Source: Talpa occidentalis
Taxonomy: Eukaryota > Chordata > Mammalia > Eulipotyphla > Talpidae
Reading direction: 5' to 3'
NCBI RefSeq assembly: GCF_014898055.3
Contig: NW_023600993.1
Coordinates: forward strand, 12,626,714 to 12,690,713
Length of the DNA: 64,000 nucleotides
The position numbers and the translations under genes were made by a program. The notes beneath the pieces were generated by a model, which did not search any database, was not told where the DNA came from, and was given only the letters and a program-made list of their open reading frames with translations. Of the stretch, positions 1 through 11,440 are shown one piece after another (position 1 is the first letter of the stretch; each line of letters begins with the position of its first letter).

Positions 1-207
1 AAATAATAATGGGGCCAAATGATCGTAGTTTCTGAGGGTGTTGAAGATAGCTTGGAGTGAACTAGAAAACAGGAGGAAATAGTCAAATAATAGAAACTTT
101 AAAATCAAGCTTCATGAGCATGGGACTGGATAGCTAAGGTAGGTGGAGGAAAAAAGATCACTGGAGATGAGTTGTTCAGGAAACTCCTCAACCTCTGCAT
201 TTGAAGC

Positions 208-530
208 AATATCTCCCATCTTTTTTTTTTTTAATGATTTGTATCATTTATTTTTATTTTTTTTAAAGATTTATTTATGCATACTGGGGTACAGGCCAGA
301 GGTGTGGGGGTGAGAGAATTCACCAGAGACAGGGGAACGGAACAGAACAGGCAGATGGACTGAAATACACTGCTGAGGGGAGCAGCGGGTGAGACAGGAG
401 AGGTCTGCTGCACCATGTGGGTAGCTCCCTGGCCGGGGATTGAACTCGTGCTGCAGTGGCTGCAGATAGCTTCATAGGTTGCATCTTAACCCCTTGCGCC
501 ACCAGGGAGGTCCTAATACCTCCCATCTTA
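208..530 (-). repeat. tRNA-derived SINE, subfamily A, minus strand
   Basis: The copy reads as the reverse complement, from an oligo(T) tract through TTAAAGATTT (terminator and AATAAA tail) to CCAGGGAGGTCC (tRNA head). The flanks aatatctcccatctt and aatacctcccatctta are an imperfect TSD. The tail is odd: about 25 bp of non-A sequence with tttgtatcattta sits between two T tracts, so the A-tail was interrupted after or during insertion. Confidence 0.9.
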
Positions 531-867
531 AAAGACATAAACACCTATTAGATTTCTCAGTGGCCAAAGTGTCAGGTGGGTCATTTATGAACTTGTCAAT
601 GTCACCAAGAATAAGTGGAGTCATGGTGGAGAGAGAGACAATGAGCTAAGTGCTAGGATTTTAAATAAGGGGAAGGAACTGAAAAATCACAGATGATTGC
701 ATCAGGGAAGTGTGGCGATAGCAGTTCCTTTACTTGATAAATATTTCTGTATGACCAGCTAAACTCTGTGCAACAATCACATTTTGAAGAATTGCATGCA
801 ATAAATGCAAGATAATAATGCATTCACCCAGGAAGAGCTAAAGAATAGGGCAAGCATTGCAGTATGA
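531..867. other. Unique sequence, nothing recognised
   Basis: AT-rich single-copy-looking DNA with no long open frame, no repeat I recognise and no clear motif. Confidence 0.5.
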
Positions 868-1047
868 CGAGGCAGAAAGAACACCAGCTTAGGGTCACAA
901 GCTCTGACTTCTAGTTCCAGCCCTGTCAATGATTATCCATGAGCTTGGGTAAATCCCTTCGCTTCCCCAGGTCTTACTTTCCATATTTGTATGTGGATCA
1001 AATGATTCCTAGATTCCTCCAAGCCTCCCATTCCAGAATTCTACAAT
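868..1047 (+). repeat. MIR-like ancient SINE
   Basis: The order of blocks follows the MIR core: a lesion-free start near gaaagaacaccagctt, then tctgacttctagttccag, cttgggtaaatcccttcgc and the cttactttccatatttg region. The copy is strongly diverged. MIR is shared by all mammals, so this is old background. Confidence 0.65.
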
Positions 1048-1820
1048 GTAAAATAATACATATTTCACAAGGAAGTTAGGAAGAATAAGCGCAATTATAC
1101 AGATGTAACAGAAAGAGAAACTTGAACCAGGAAGGACTACATAATTTATCTAGCAGCAGACTAAGTCAGCTTCGTTTTTTGTGTTCGCTCCAATAGGGTG
1201 CAGTCTGTGTGTCGTTTCCTTACATTATCTCTATTTGGTTCTGTTTGCGTGCTGACTGCCTATGTGGATAGAACAAAAGAAAACCCCTCAGAACCCATAA
1301 CTGGACACCGGTGTTTAACAAGCCCCAAAGCAACCATTTTTACAGAAGGTAAAGAAGTATGTTGCCCTCTAGGAAATGTATGTCACTCTGGAGTAATTAG
1401 GCTGACATGCATTTCCCTGGTGACAAATGTAATGAATGGGTCCAATAGTCCTTGACATCAGCATAATGTTGGGGTAGGATGGGAGGTCAAGGTTTAAAAG
1501 GATAAAGGATATAATTCAGGCAAAGGCATTATAGACAGTTTTCCCCCTATAACTAATTCCTTATAACTGAAATGTTGCAACTATATTTTTATTACACGTA
1601 AGTACATTCAGTCATACATCTAACAAATATTTGTGAAGATCCAAGTATATGCCAGGCACATGTAAATGCTGGGATTACATGCAAGCACGTATAGTCATTT
1701 AATGACTGTGAAGATATGTTGGGTACCTGTAGGCTGAAGTATTGTGGAAAGCAAAACAGTTCCTATTCTGTCCTGTCTCCCTGTGCTATGGATACGGAAG
1801 GAGGGAGTTGGGCCTCCCTG
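1048..1820. other. Mostly unique; short L2-like piece near 1608-1690
   Basis: An 85-codon open frame at 1198-1455 has no recognisable domain and no splice or regulatory context, so it is not called. The stretch around 1608-1690 (aacaaatatttgtgaag, then tatgccaggcaca) resembles the reverse complement of an L2 3' end. The rest shows nothing recognisable. Confidence 0.45.
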
Positions 1821-2118
1821 AACAAGAAAAATAGGGCCTCCCTGGTGGTGCAAGGGGTTAAGCTATGGAGCTATCTGCAGCCACTACAGCACGAGTTCGA
1901 TCCCCAGCCAGCCATGGAGTTACCCACATAGTGCAGCAGACCTCTCCTGTCTCACCCGCTGTTCCCCTCAGCAGTGTATTCAGTCAGTCTGCCTGTTCTG
2001 CTCCCCACTCCGTCTGTGGTGAATCTTCTCACCCACCCACCCCCGCATCTCTGTCCTGCACCCCAGCTCTTGCATGTATAAATAAATGAATCTTAAAAAA
2101 AAAAAAAACAAGAAAAAT
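1821..2118 (+). repeat. tRNA-derived SINE, subfamily A, plus strand
   Basis: The head starts at 1834 (gggcctccctggtggtgcaa), and the tail ends in aataaatgaatctt plus oligo(A). A perfect 12-bp TSD, aacaagaaaaat, lies at 1821-1832 and 2107-2118. The terminator is reduced to TCTT. Confidence 0.95.
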
Positions 2119-2289
2119 GAACAAGATATTTTCCAGAGTGTGGTCAATGCTATGAACCATATAAAAGGGAAGCAATATATCCTTTACTATGGCTTGCAAC
2201 CTCTGTTTAGATCTAGGACTTTGTTATATTCATCCCTGTACCCTCTGTGTCGTGGTTAGCAAATTTTAACTGTGGGCTTCTTTAGACAG
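2119..2289. other. Unique spacer
   Basis: No repeat or gene recognised. Confidence 0.4.
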
Positions 2290-3115
2290 ATATTTCTAGA
2301 AAAGGTATCTCTAAGTAGGTGCCATCTGAACTGAGTTATAAAAATGAGGATTTTTTAGCCATACAAACATCTAGGGGAAAGAGCATTGTAAAGTTCCCAA
2401 GATTCAACAAGCATGTTTAAGAAACACAAAGAAACCACTGTGTCTGGAGACAAGGTGGGGAAACATAGCATAAAGTTATGTTGAAGTGAGCCCTGGCCAG
2501 AATAGTGTAGGATTTATAAACCAAGGTTAGAAGTTTGAATTTTAATTTATTGCTGTGGTAAGCCATTGGATGGTTATCGTCAGGGCTGTTTTATGACCTG
2601 ATTTTTACTTTAAAAGTTCAGCAGTTTTGTATGGAATAGACTGAGGAGAGGAAGCAGACATCAGGTAGGAGGTGAGCGTGGCAGTGGCTTGGCACTGGGA
2701 GGAAGTGTTGAGAAGCAGTTGAATTTGAGACCTATTCTGAAGGTAGAAGAGCAGGACAAGCTGACTGATTGGAGGTGGGGTGTGAGAAAAAAGAGAGAAT
2801 CAAGGGAGATTCCAGTGTTTTGGCTTGAGCAGCTTGGCGCTGGTGGTACCACTGACTGATAGGAAACTGGAGGAGGAATAGAATTTTTCCGGATAAAATC
2901 AGATTCCGTTTTGGCCACCTGAAGCTTCTGCTGCCTAGTAGACTTCCAAGTCGATATGTAGATTAAATGGTTGAAATATGAGTGTGGCAATATGTCAGGG
3001 AGGAAGATATCCTTGTGTGAGTCACTGGCATTGAGATGCTGCGTAAAGTCACACAGCAGTGAGATCACCAAGAGGAAGCCATGCAGATAAGAGCGCCAAG
3101 GACTGAGCCTTGCAT
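2290..3115 (+). repeat. Ancient dispersed repeat, family not assigned
   Basis: The text follows a common old mammalian repeat by eye. Blocks in order: gtttgaattttaatttattg, gtaagccattggatgg, tatgacctgatttttac, cttgagcagcttggcgctgg, and aaggactgagccttgc at the end. The 154-codon minus-strand frame at 2661-3125 lies almost wholly inside it and is a by-product, not a gene. I cannot name the family. Confidence 0.5.
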
Positions 3116-3639
3116 GTCTGTCCAAAGTCTCCAGTTCTGACCTTTGAATGACATCCTATTTTATATAGAACTGAATTACCTACCAGGTCAATCTGTCAGT
3201 TGGAAACCCCATTTAGTCTTTCTTCTCCCTTGGCTTTGTGGGTGGAAGCCATCTTGGATGAAAACCTTTCATCACACAGAGCAGCCCCTGGGATTTGCCA
3301 ATATGTCATCACATACAAAGGGAAAGGCTTTGATACCCCCATGCCTTTTCTCTCCCATCAGGCAGACTTCCATCACTCTCCCGGGCCCTTGGCCTCTGAA
3401 TGCCTCTGTTTCTCATTATCGTTGATACCTGTACAGACATTTATGAAGAGCAGGGGTTCTAAACGGTGCTGGTTTCCATCCCCTTAGGCAATGTAATGTT
3501 TGTCTTTCCATTTTCTCTGTTTGGTTCTAGCCAGGTCATGATTGATTATCACCCCTACTTTAACTCTGTTCTAACTACTTTCAGGGCAAGATATTCTCTT
3601 ACACATGTATCCCCGATCATGGTTTGCATTTACCTGTGT
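3116..3639. other. Unique sequence, no gene supported
   Basis: Two overlapping open frames (93 and 95 codons) occupy different frames of the same stretch. Neither has a recognised domain, and overlapping frames of equal length suggest chance. Confidence 0.4.
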
Positions 3640-3743
3640 AGAATGTAAGCACCACAAGAGCTGGACCTTGTCTGCTCTGTTCACCACTATTCTCTGAGCT
3701 GGAGCAATGTTCATAAATAAAGCCAAACAGAATGAATGAACAC
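3640..3743 (+). repeat. L2 3'-end fragment
   Basis: It starts gaatgtaagcaccacaagag, continues ctggaccttgtctgctctgt and ends with cataaataaag...aatgaatgaa. This is the typical 3' end of L2 (CR1-like LINE). Confidence 0.7.
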
Positions 3744-4059
3744 AACTCTTAATAGATGTCTATTCTCCAGATAAGTGATCAAGTGCTCTACCTCAAAGCA
3801 AGACTTTCTCCCTTTTCCTTGATAAAGATGAATTTTACCACTATGCACACTTAACACTGCCATTATAAAGAGGTGTTTCCCTTCTCACCACATTTATGGA
3901 ATCTTTCCACGTATTTGCGGATGAGGAAAAAGATATGGATAGAGCATGCATTTATCATCTGTATAATGCAGTTGGGATCAGGGGTAGATTATCTGAAAAG
4001 ATGGCCATCCGCAATTTTTTTAAATCTCTGTATGTGCATGTTGTTCCTCCCAACAAGAG
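3744..4059. other. Unique spacer
   Basis: AT-rich, no recognised feature. Confidence 0.4.
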
Positions 4060-4497
4060 ATGCAGTTAGTTTCCCTTCTCCTTGAACCTGAATGGCCTCG
4101 AAATTTGCCTGGGCTAATAAAATGCAGTAGAAGTGATGTCATACAACTTTTGAGTCTGGGACTTAGGAGGAATCTGGGACTTAAAGCTTGCAAACTCTGG
4201 GTTTACTGCCTTGGGATATAGGCACCATGTTTAAGAAGCTTGGATTACCGCATGCTATGAGACCACACAGAGAGAGCACAGCCAGCACCGTTCATTCCAG
4301 CCCCTGCAGCCGAGGTATGAAATGTGTAAAGACAGTCCTGTTTACACTGTCCCAGCCAATACAGGAGCAGAGACAAGCCATCTCTGAGCAGTCTCACCCA
4401 AATTGCACAACAGTGAGAAATAATAACTGGCTATTGTTTTAAGTCATTACTTTTGGGGTGACTTGTTACATAACAACAGATAACTAAAATAGGATCT
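4060..4497 (+). repeat. MLT1-like MaLR LTR
   Basis: The 5' part has aatggcctcgaaatttgcct and aatgcagtagaagtgatgtc. The 3' part has gagaaataataactggctat, ttgttttaagtcattac, ttttggggtgacttgttaca and ataactaaaata. This order is that of MLT1-type LTRs of the non-autonomous MaLR/ERVL group. It is strongly decayed. The 84-codon frame inside it is not a gene. Confidence 0.75.
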
Positions 4498-4589
4498 GTT
4501 TTAGGATCCATTCTTTTATGTCAAAACTTCTAGAAACAATTGCATTTAAAAGCAGTTTTTGCAATATCTAGCAAAATTACAGTTGTAAT

Positions 4590-5121
4590 TATCCCTTGTC
4601 TCAGCAATTTCCCTTCTAGGAATCTGCCTGAATCTGGCAAAAACACAAAGAAATGTATTGGCTCTTCATTGCAGCACTACTTGTAATAGCAACAAAATTC
4701 AAACAACTAAACTGTCTAGCAGTCAGGGGCTGGCTGAATAAGCTAAGTAACATGCATGTGATGGAGTAATATGCAGCTATAAAAAAAGACCTGAAGAATC
4801 CCACTGTAGACACCCATAGTCACCAGGATATAAAGTTGAAAGGCAGCAAGGCAATGAAAAGTATGCATGGTATGCTTTGCTACTGTTTAGCTTACATAAT
4901 TTTTGGTGAAAGGATGAAATACACAAATTTCAAAAGAAATTATTACCTATAGGGGTATGGAGGGAATAAGAGAAATGATATCACAGGGAAATAATATGCA
5001 AACTCCAGAGTGTGGAAAACTTTATAGAACAACCAACACAGTTTCTTGTGCAAATAACATTTAAAGAAAACAAAAGGGATGGAATGGGAACCTAATGGAT
5101 GAAAAGAGGGACTTAAAGTTT
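4590..5121 (+). repeat. Old L1 (L1ME-like), 5' part of a SINE-split copy
   Basis: Blocks such as gcaatttcccttctaggaat, cattgcagcactacttgtaa and gtgatggagtaatatgcagc match the 3' third of an old L1 on the plus strand. The element continues after the SINE at 5129 and ends near 5705. It is full of stops. Confidence 0.7.
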
Positions 5122-5400
5122 ATCAACAGGGCCTCCCCTGGTGGCGCGGAGGTTGAGCGCTGGGCTGCGAAGCTGCCTGCAGCCTCTGCAGCACCGGTTC
5201 AATCCCGGGCCACCAGCGAGGGTCCCACATGGCACGCAGACCTCTCCTGCCGCCCGCCGCTCCCCTCAGCAGTGTACTTCGGTCCTTCTGCCTGCTCTGC
5301 TCCCCGCTCTGACTCTGGTGAATTCTCTCACCCTCCCGCGCTTCTGACTGTACCCAGTGCTTGTGTAAATAAATCTTTAAAAAAAAAAAGCTCATCAACA
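5122..5400 (+). repeat. tRNA-derived SINE, subfamily B, plus strand
   Basis: This is a GC-richer subfamily: the head has ggttgagcgctgggctgcga, and the tail reads gactgtacccagtgcttg then aaataaatctttaa, with TCTTT intact. A perfect 7-bp direct repeat, atcaaca, flanks it (5122-5128, 5394-5400). It is inserted in the 3' end of an old L1, so it is younger than that element. Confidence 0.95.
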
Positions 5401-5705
5401 AATGACAGTTTATAACCTACTTGTATTCTGACTTGAATAGATGAATTGAAAAAGTTTACAAGTCAATGGGAAAATTTTAAAACTGATTTGAAAGAATCTT
5501 CATATAGTGGAGATACACACTGAAAATTTTTAAGATGAAATTATATGATGCTGGGAAGTTGCTTCAAAAGAATTACATGGATTAATAGGTGGTGTTATAG
5601 ATTAAACAAGATGGGCCATTAATGAATAATTATTGAATTTGGGTGATTAGTTCATGAATGTTTGAAATTTTGTTTGAAAGATATTGAAATTTTCCAAAAT
5701 GTAAA
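5401..5705 (+). repeat. Old L1 (L1ME-like), 3' end after the SINE
   Basis: It resumes with gatgctgggaagttgcttca, agattaaacaagatgggcca, ataattattgaatttgggtg and tgaaattttccaaaatgtaa, the usual order of an L1ME-type 3' end. Together with 4590-5121 it forms one element of about 0.84 kb. Confidence 0.7.
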
Positions 5706-5814
5706 AGGACCTGTAAACACCCAGTGTTTTAAGGTACTGAATCCATTTTCTTCACAAAAGCACACCATGGGTCCATCACTCCCAGGAAGAGCAACTATGT
5801 CAAATGGAAGTTTA

Positions 5815-6085
5815 AAATCATGATGGGGGCCTCCCTGGTGGCCGAGGGGTTAAGCCTCAAAGCTATCGTTGTTGTGGCCTGAGTTCAATTCTGGCAAGGG
5901 AGCTAACCCTCATATGGCAAGAGCCGACCTTTCCTATCTCGCCCGCTGCTCCCCTTAGCAGTAAATCGTTTTCCATAAATTGCCTGCTCTGCTCCCCACT
6001 TTGTCTCTGGTGAATCTTCTTACGCCCCCACACCTCTGGCCTACACCCCAGATCTTCTATACAAATAAATAAAACCACAGTGGAC
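5815..6085 (+). repeat. tRNA-derived SINE, subfamily C, plus strand
   Basis: The head starts near 5825 (gggcctccctggtggccgag) but the anticodon-side region differs from A and B: gctatcgttgttgtggcctg before agttcaattc. The tail reads gatcttctatacaaataaat. A weak 12-bp flanking match (aaaatcatgatg, aaaaccacagtg) suggests an older insertion. The copy at 42094 is the same subfamily. Confidence 0.9.
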
Positions 6086-6268
6086 GCTTAGAACTCTATG
6101 TGATTGGCACCTTGTAAGTGATATTAGAATTACAGTGAGTTCTCAGGAAGTCCAAATATCTCTGTTGTTTTGAGTAATTTCCTGTGTCATTGTTGTCTCT
6201 CACACTTGGGGAAATTTTTAACCAAAATGAATAGTCCCTACCTTCTCTTCCAAACGTGTTATCATTCA

Positions 6269-6305
6269 TTCCCTTGCTCGTTCAGCGTTCCCTTGCTCGT
6301 TCAGC
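6269..6305 (+). repeat. Two-copy 19-bp tandem duplication
   Basis: ttcccttgctcgttcagc occurs at 6269-6286 and again at 6288-6305 with no mismatch, one base apart. The identity implies a recent local slippage or duplication. Confidence 0.95.
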
Positions 6306-6644
6306 ATTGTCTAGTGACTGCTATGGAAGGTCCTTGTGTGGGGGGGTGTCCCTGACCAAAAGGGGTTTCCACATGACTGTCAGCTTGCATGCCCAGATGC
6401 TAACAACACTGTGGAGCAACAGCAGCCTCTCAGAAGACAGGAGGTGTCTGGTTGTTCTACCCTTTGCAAGAGATTGGGGGAAATCTTAGAAGAAGAGGTG
6501 CTGGGGGCATACTGAGGGGCTGGTTCTGGATAAAGAATAACAGCAGAGTGGGGCTTGGCTTATTCTGAAGAAAGATAGAAACTGATGCTTTTCATTTTAC
6601 AATATTTGAATCTTCTCATCTCCTTCCTCCACCAAAATGAATGA
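6306..6644. other. Unique sequence
   Basis: No repeat recognised; two small open frames are chance-length. Confidence 0.4.
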
Positions 6645-6790
6645 CACACCAATGGTTCTCCAAGTGCGGCGCCTGGACCAGCTGCATCGTCACCCCCTGG
6701 GGACTTTTAACAGTGGAAATGGCCCACCCACACCCAAATCCACTCTCTCCAGGAGAAATTTTGAGACAATCCAAGGTAGAGATATAGTTC
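6645..6790 (+). repeat. MER5-like hAT fossil
   Basis: ggttctccaagtgcggcgcc, ctggaccagctgcatcgtca and cccctggggacttttaacag follow the MER5 (non-autonomous hAT DNA transposon) order. It is decayed and incomplete at the 3' side. Confidence 0.6.
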
Positions 6791-7659
6791 AGGTTAACTA
6801 GGGTCTGACGAAGCGATTGGTGTAGAGACCCAGGGTCTCACAAAGAGAACCACAAACACCAGGCTTGGAAGCTGCCATCTGCCACCAGTAGCTGGAGCAC
6901 ACTAGAGAGATCTGAGGCTTTGGGGAGCCAGGACCTCAGTCTCCTGAGATACCAGTTCTTGGCAAGAGATACTGAAAAGGTAAATGTAAAGATTATCCTC
7001 TGAGATTAAGAGGATGTAGGACAAAGTACAATGGGTAGTAAAACTGTAGGATAAAATTTTTGTAAAAAATGTCTATTTTTTTTCTGTTTTGCATTTGGCT
7101 GCTAGAAAATTTAAAATAACCCACAAAGCTCACATTCATGGCTTGCATTACATTTCTGTTAAGCAGCACCAGCCCATAAGGTGTATATAAAATGGAAGGT
7201 GGGTAGGAGACAAAATGTGACCATTTTTTTTTTTTCACCAGCTCTGAGCAGGAAAGTGGGTGTACAGAACCACAAACTGTCATTTTTTATTCATGTGTCA
7301 TTCACTTTCATGTTGTGAAGATAGCTCAGTGGTACTAGCTATTAAAACCAAGCAGCAAACATCTTTTATATGCATGTTCACCAAAAAAAAAAGTTTTTTT
7401 TTTAATTCCAGAAAATAGACTTTGCTAGGGAGAAAGAATGCACTGATTGGTAGGAACTGAACCAGTACATACCCATAATAGCCACTCCCACCATCCCATC
7501 CTGACGGTGTCAGGCGCTGTTCATTAGTCAGGGCATTTTCTCCTACTGATCCCAGACAAGGGCACCAATGTGCTCATTCTCAGGAGTGTTCTCTGAAAAG
7601 CTCTGCAGCCAAAGCACAAAACTGGGCCTGCCTGGCTCCAGTCTGGCTTCTTTACTCCA
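6791..7659. other. Unique sequence with short A/T runs
   Basis: It contains T runs near 7226 and an A/T inverted run near 7383-7402. A 96-codon minus-strand frame (6993-7283) shows no domain. No gene is supported. Confidence 0.4.
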
Positions 7660-7880
7660 TCATGCAGGTTACCGCTTAATAACGGGAGTATGTCTACAGT
7701 TTTATTTCTAATTCCATCAACAAACTGTTCTGCTGATTAATAAGTCAGTGCCTTATGAATCTGGTTGGCATAAGTCCATCCCTGAGAGGGAAAAACATTT
7801 TGATGTGCTGGGAAACTCAAATAGCTGACATCGACAAATAAGAGCCAGACTCCAGCCCAGGAATGGCCTGTGCTACTCCC
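7660..7880. promoter_or_regulatory. Possible conserved non-coding element (weak)
   Basis: Repeat-free stretch with compositional features often seen in conserved non-coding DNA: tgctgattaataagtcagtg and ttatgaatctggttggcata. This is judged by texture only. Confidence 0.2.
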
Positions 7881-10800
7881 CTCTCCCTTCATTAAGACAG
7901 ACCTTGCTGATCAATTGCCATGTGGGTTTTTTTTGTTGTTGTTGTTTTCTGTTTAGCCATGGCCTCAAAGCCCTTTTTCACAAGGTATTCCAGGAAGCTA
8001 CTGCTACTTAGCCTATGAGATTTTGTTGCTTTTCTGGGATGATAGTGACCTAGCGGAATTGCTTTTCCTCCCTGACCTGCTGGCGTGGACCTCACTTCCT
8101 CTTGTCTTTTTCCAGAAGGGTGGATAGGTTCTAATACAATCCAGAAGGTTTGTGATGCACAAAGGGAACCTGGGGAAGAACGATGACCTTTTAAGAAGTC
8201 AATACCCAACAGGATGGGAGAATTCATATGAGACATTGCTCTACTTTCCCCGGGGCAAGTTCTAGAAGTTTGAATACAGCTCTCTTCAAAATCCACTGCT
8301 CCAGCTGACTTAGAACTCACCAGGAAGTTTCGTATTAAATTGACAGCAATAATAGTGACAACAGTTTCTACATTAGGGTTAATTTGGCTGCAATTTAATA
8401 TCAGTGTGCCCATAGAGAAAATGTTTCATTAAAGAGACTTTAGGTGTGCAACCAGAGGCAAATTTACCAACATAAACAAGCAGGATGATGTCTCAGAGGA
8501 AGTGACACTGACCAAAGTTTCACATTAAAGGAACTCTAAAGGTTATTTCATGCCACTGAAAGTGCAAAGGATAAACTGTTGGAAACTGATCTAAACTTAG
8601 AAAGACTGTAATGGTTTACCTAGGCAAACAACTGGTTAAATTTTCCACAGAAATTTCACATTTTATCAGTGTTGTTTTAAATCTCTATCTATTAAATGAC
8701 TATGAGTTGTACTATTTTTAAAAGTACCCCTACCCAATTATGAAAGAAAACAGTTTTTGATATTTTGGCAATTTTTACCTTGCAAAGGGAGGCCTGCTGT
8801 GTGGGGTGAAACAAAAAATTGAAAATGATGCAATTTTCTAATGCCTTGGCAATGTAAGTATATTTTAAAGAATAATTGAAATTTGAAAAGTAATAAAAGG
8901 TGCAATAATATTGTAGGCATATCTGCCTACAAATGCAAACCAATAACTCACATAGCTCTTTCTATGGGGACATGTTTGAGACAGATGATTTGGGTATTCG
9001 TTTACCTGGAGGGTGGGAGTATCAGGAGAAAATGATGGAGAATGGGTGTGAGTCACTATCTACTGTCTCATCCTCAGCACACATGACAGCCCATATCAGT
9101 TTATCTTAATATTTGCTTCCTTATGGATGGTTTTGCACCAATTAGAAGGTCACTGGCTGCAGTGACCTGGAGCAAAAGAGCTGAGGACCTCAGCTCCTCT
9201 TGCTGGGCACATCTCTTGGCTCTGCCTTTGACTTGCCTAATGGCTCTATTTCAAGCTGGCAGCATATCATGACAGCTGTACCAGGCATCACATCCAAATG
9301 TCACATCATCCAGAGGCAGAGAGGAGCTGTCTCTTCCAGGATCTCCTTGGGAGTAAAGGAAGCTCTTCAGCTGATGTCCCCTGTTTTTCACCAGAACTGG
9401 ACTACAGGGATACTGTGACCAGCAGGGTTTAGGATGGGCAACCGAAGCCACTCTCCACATTATGGACATAAAGAACCTAATATGCAATTTGGAGTATGCA
9501 CAACTTCTACAATAGCCAGGGAGTAGAATTTAGCAGCTCTATCCTTGAAGGTCAGAAGAGTTGACCTTGAAGGATCTTAGCCTGAATCACCTAAGTGTGT
9601 AATTCCTCAAGTTTGTGCCAGGGAGTTGGAAGAATCTGTCATCTGTCACCTCTGCAGCTATAACCATCTCTAGAGAAATAACACTTTCCTCTTTCCAAGT
9701 CTTGCCCAAGTTCCTCTTGTGAGCAATAACCTGGAAAAAGACAGAGATGTTGACTCTGGAAGCATGATTTTTAGACTTAGAAGGGAATGGTGGTGATGCC
9801 ACAGCTGCAGCAGATAATCCAACTGGAGTTGGCATAGGCCTATTAGGATTTCTCTCTGATTCTAGAGATAGTGTCAAGTCACTTTCAATTGTGTCACGTG
9901 GGAAAGAATTAAAACCCAGTTCCCACCCACTCTCCACCCCTCAACCCCTCAAAAATCAGTGTTTGACTAGCAAGGCCTTAAGGAAAGAGCTATTGTTTGG
10001 ACAACCATCAGCGCCTGCCACATGCTGTATCCCACAGGAAGCCCTCATTCCTTGGCCAATAAACATATTTGTTGCCAAAATAGCTAACTATCTGCTTTTA
10101 AAGAAATATAAATATAACATTCAGCGTACATACCTGTTAATACCCACACAGAACAATCTCCTACAAATTCCAGGCTAAATTGTAAAATTATAGTCAGCTG
10201 ATAGGTAATTTATATTGTTATTGCATTCAGTAAAAGTTAAAGCTCTTTTTAGAAAATTCTTCCATTAGCTCTTTTGCTCCAGATAACTAGCTAGATTTAT
10301 TTGTCTGCTGCTTCTTGTTCTGCCTTACCAGCACCCCGAGCACATTGCTGATATAATGAACCTGTTTGCATGGCTCAAATATACAAGATGCCCCCCACCC
10401 CTCTTCCTGCTGCTGATCTTCCTGATCACCATTTGGCTGTTGCTTCCCATCCCAGTGAATGTCATTCCAGTTTCCTCAGAGATTGTAGAACCAGTTCCCC
10501 TCTGGTAAAGGGAAAGCCAAAGGCTGTGAATCTTTTGGTGGCCCCCCCAGGAAAGGATGCAAATATCAAGGATGCTAACTTCTGATTTTCTCACCAGCGA
10601 TGTTTAAAGTAAATCCTTTTTTAAAAGAAAGTCCTGAAGATGATCCTTTTAGGGGAGGGGAGTAGAGGGAGATGCTGGGTATCAGAAAATTAGGTAGATG
10701 CAAGTGCCAGAGAGTGGCTTCTGTTCTAGAAGGGGCCCACAGCTCAGTATTTCCTCCCACATGCCTCTTCGAATTTGCAAGCTGCGTATGTATTTATAAC

Positions 10801-11094
10801 TCAGCAGTAAAAAATGTGAACTTTATTAGCAGAGATAACTGCCATCATTCAAGCAACTGCATCCTGGAACAACCAGAGACGACAGACATCAGGATTATAT
10901 ATGTTCAGTCCAACCCTGGGCCAGTGCAGGGGAGTCATGAGTCACTAACTGGGCATAAACAAGGAAGAAAGAAGAGCTAGAGTTGTCTGTCCCTGTGAGG
11001 ACTCTGAGGGTCCAGAGAACAAGTCTGAATGCTTCCAGAGGGCTGTTACATCCTAGAGGTCAGTGACTTTATCATGCATTTTTGCATCCACCCA
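7881..11094. other. Long unique stretch, no gene supported
   Basis: About 3.2 kb without a recognised repeat. The longest frame is 173 codons on the minus strand (7892-8413); its product ends in a Lys/Thr-rich run from a GTT repeat and has no known domain. A 116-codon frame at 9587-9937 is likewise unremarkable. No paired splice sites or polyadenylation context supports an exon. Confidence 0.4.
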
Positions 11095-11140
11095 GCCTGG
11101 TAGTAGCCTTCAATAAATGTTTGTCCAGTGAATGAGTGAT
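11095..11140 (+). repeat. Short L2-like 3'-end fragment
   Basis: cctggtagtagccttcaata followed by aatgtttgtccagtgaatga resembles the end of L2. It is too short for certainty. Confidence 0.4.
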
Positions 11141-11299
11141 CAAATGTTGATCTGGCAACCTGCAATGGTTCCTGGATTGTTCTATATGTGTGTGCATCTT
11201 TTTCCCTTCCTAGCCAAGCGTATATTCTGAATCAGTGGAATCACAGTGGACCAATGGAAGAGTTAGCACGAGTCACTATTAGCCAAGGGAGGAGCTAAG

Positions 11300-11440
11300 C
11301 CAGTGGCTCACAATCTTGGCTGCACATTGAAATCACCTGGGGGATGTTCAGGAGTTTGATGTCAGGCCTTTGTTTGGACCAGTTAAAGTCAGAATATGGA
11401 GCTGATGTCCAGGATCAGAACTTCAAGTTGAGAACTGTGG
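11300..11440 (+). repeat. MER5-like hAT fossil
   Basis: agtggctcacaatcttggct, acattgaaatcacctggggg and tcaggagtttgatgtcaggc match one half of MER5. It is decayed. Confidence 0.55.

Noticed and set aside
231..544. Many 60-100-codon frames with the same peptide text (for example SPVSPAAPLSSVF, CLFCS)
   Set aside because: The same residues recur in frames across the window because they translate the SINE body; they are not a protein family.
1810..1820. gggcctccctg just upstream of a SINE that starts with the same bases
   Set aside because: Only 11 bases match and they lie outside the TSD; coincidence or a chance fragment is more likely than a second insertion.
7892..8413. 173-codon minus-strand frame
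   Set aside because: No domain, signal or splice context; the C-terminal Lys/Thr run comes from a GTT-type repeat.
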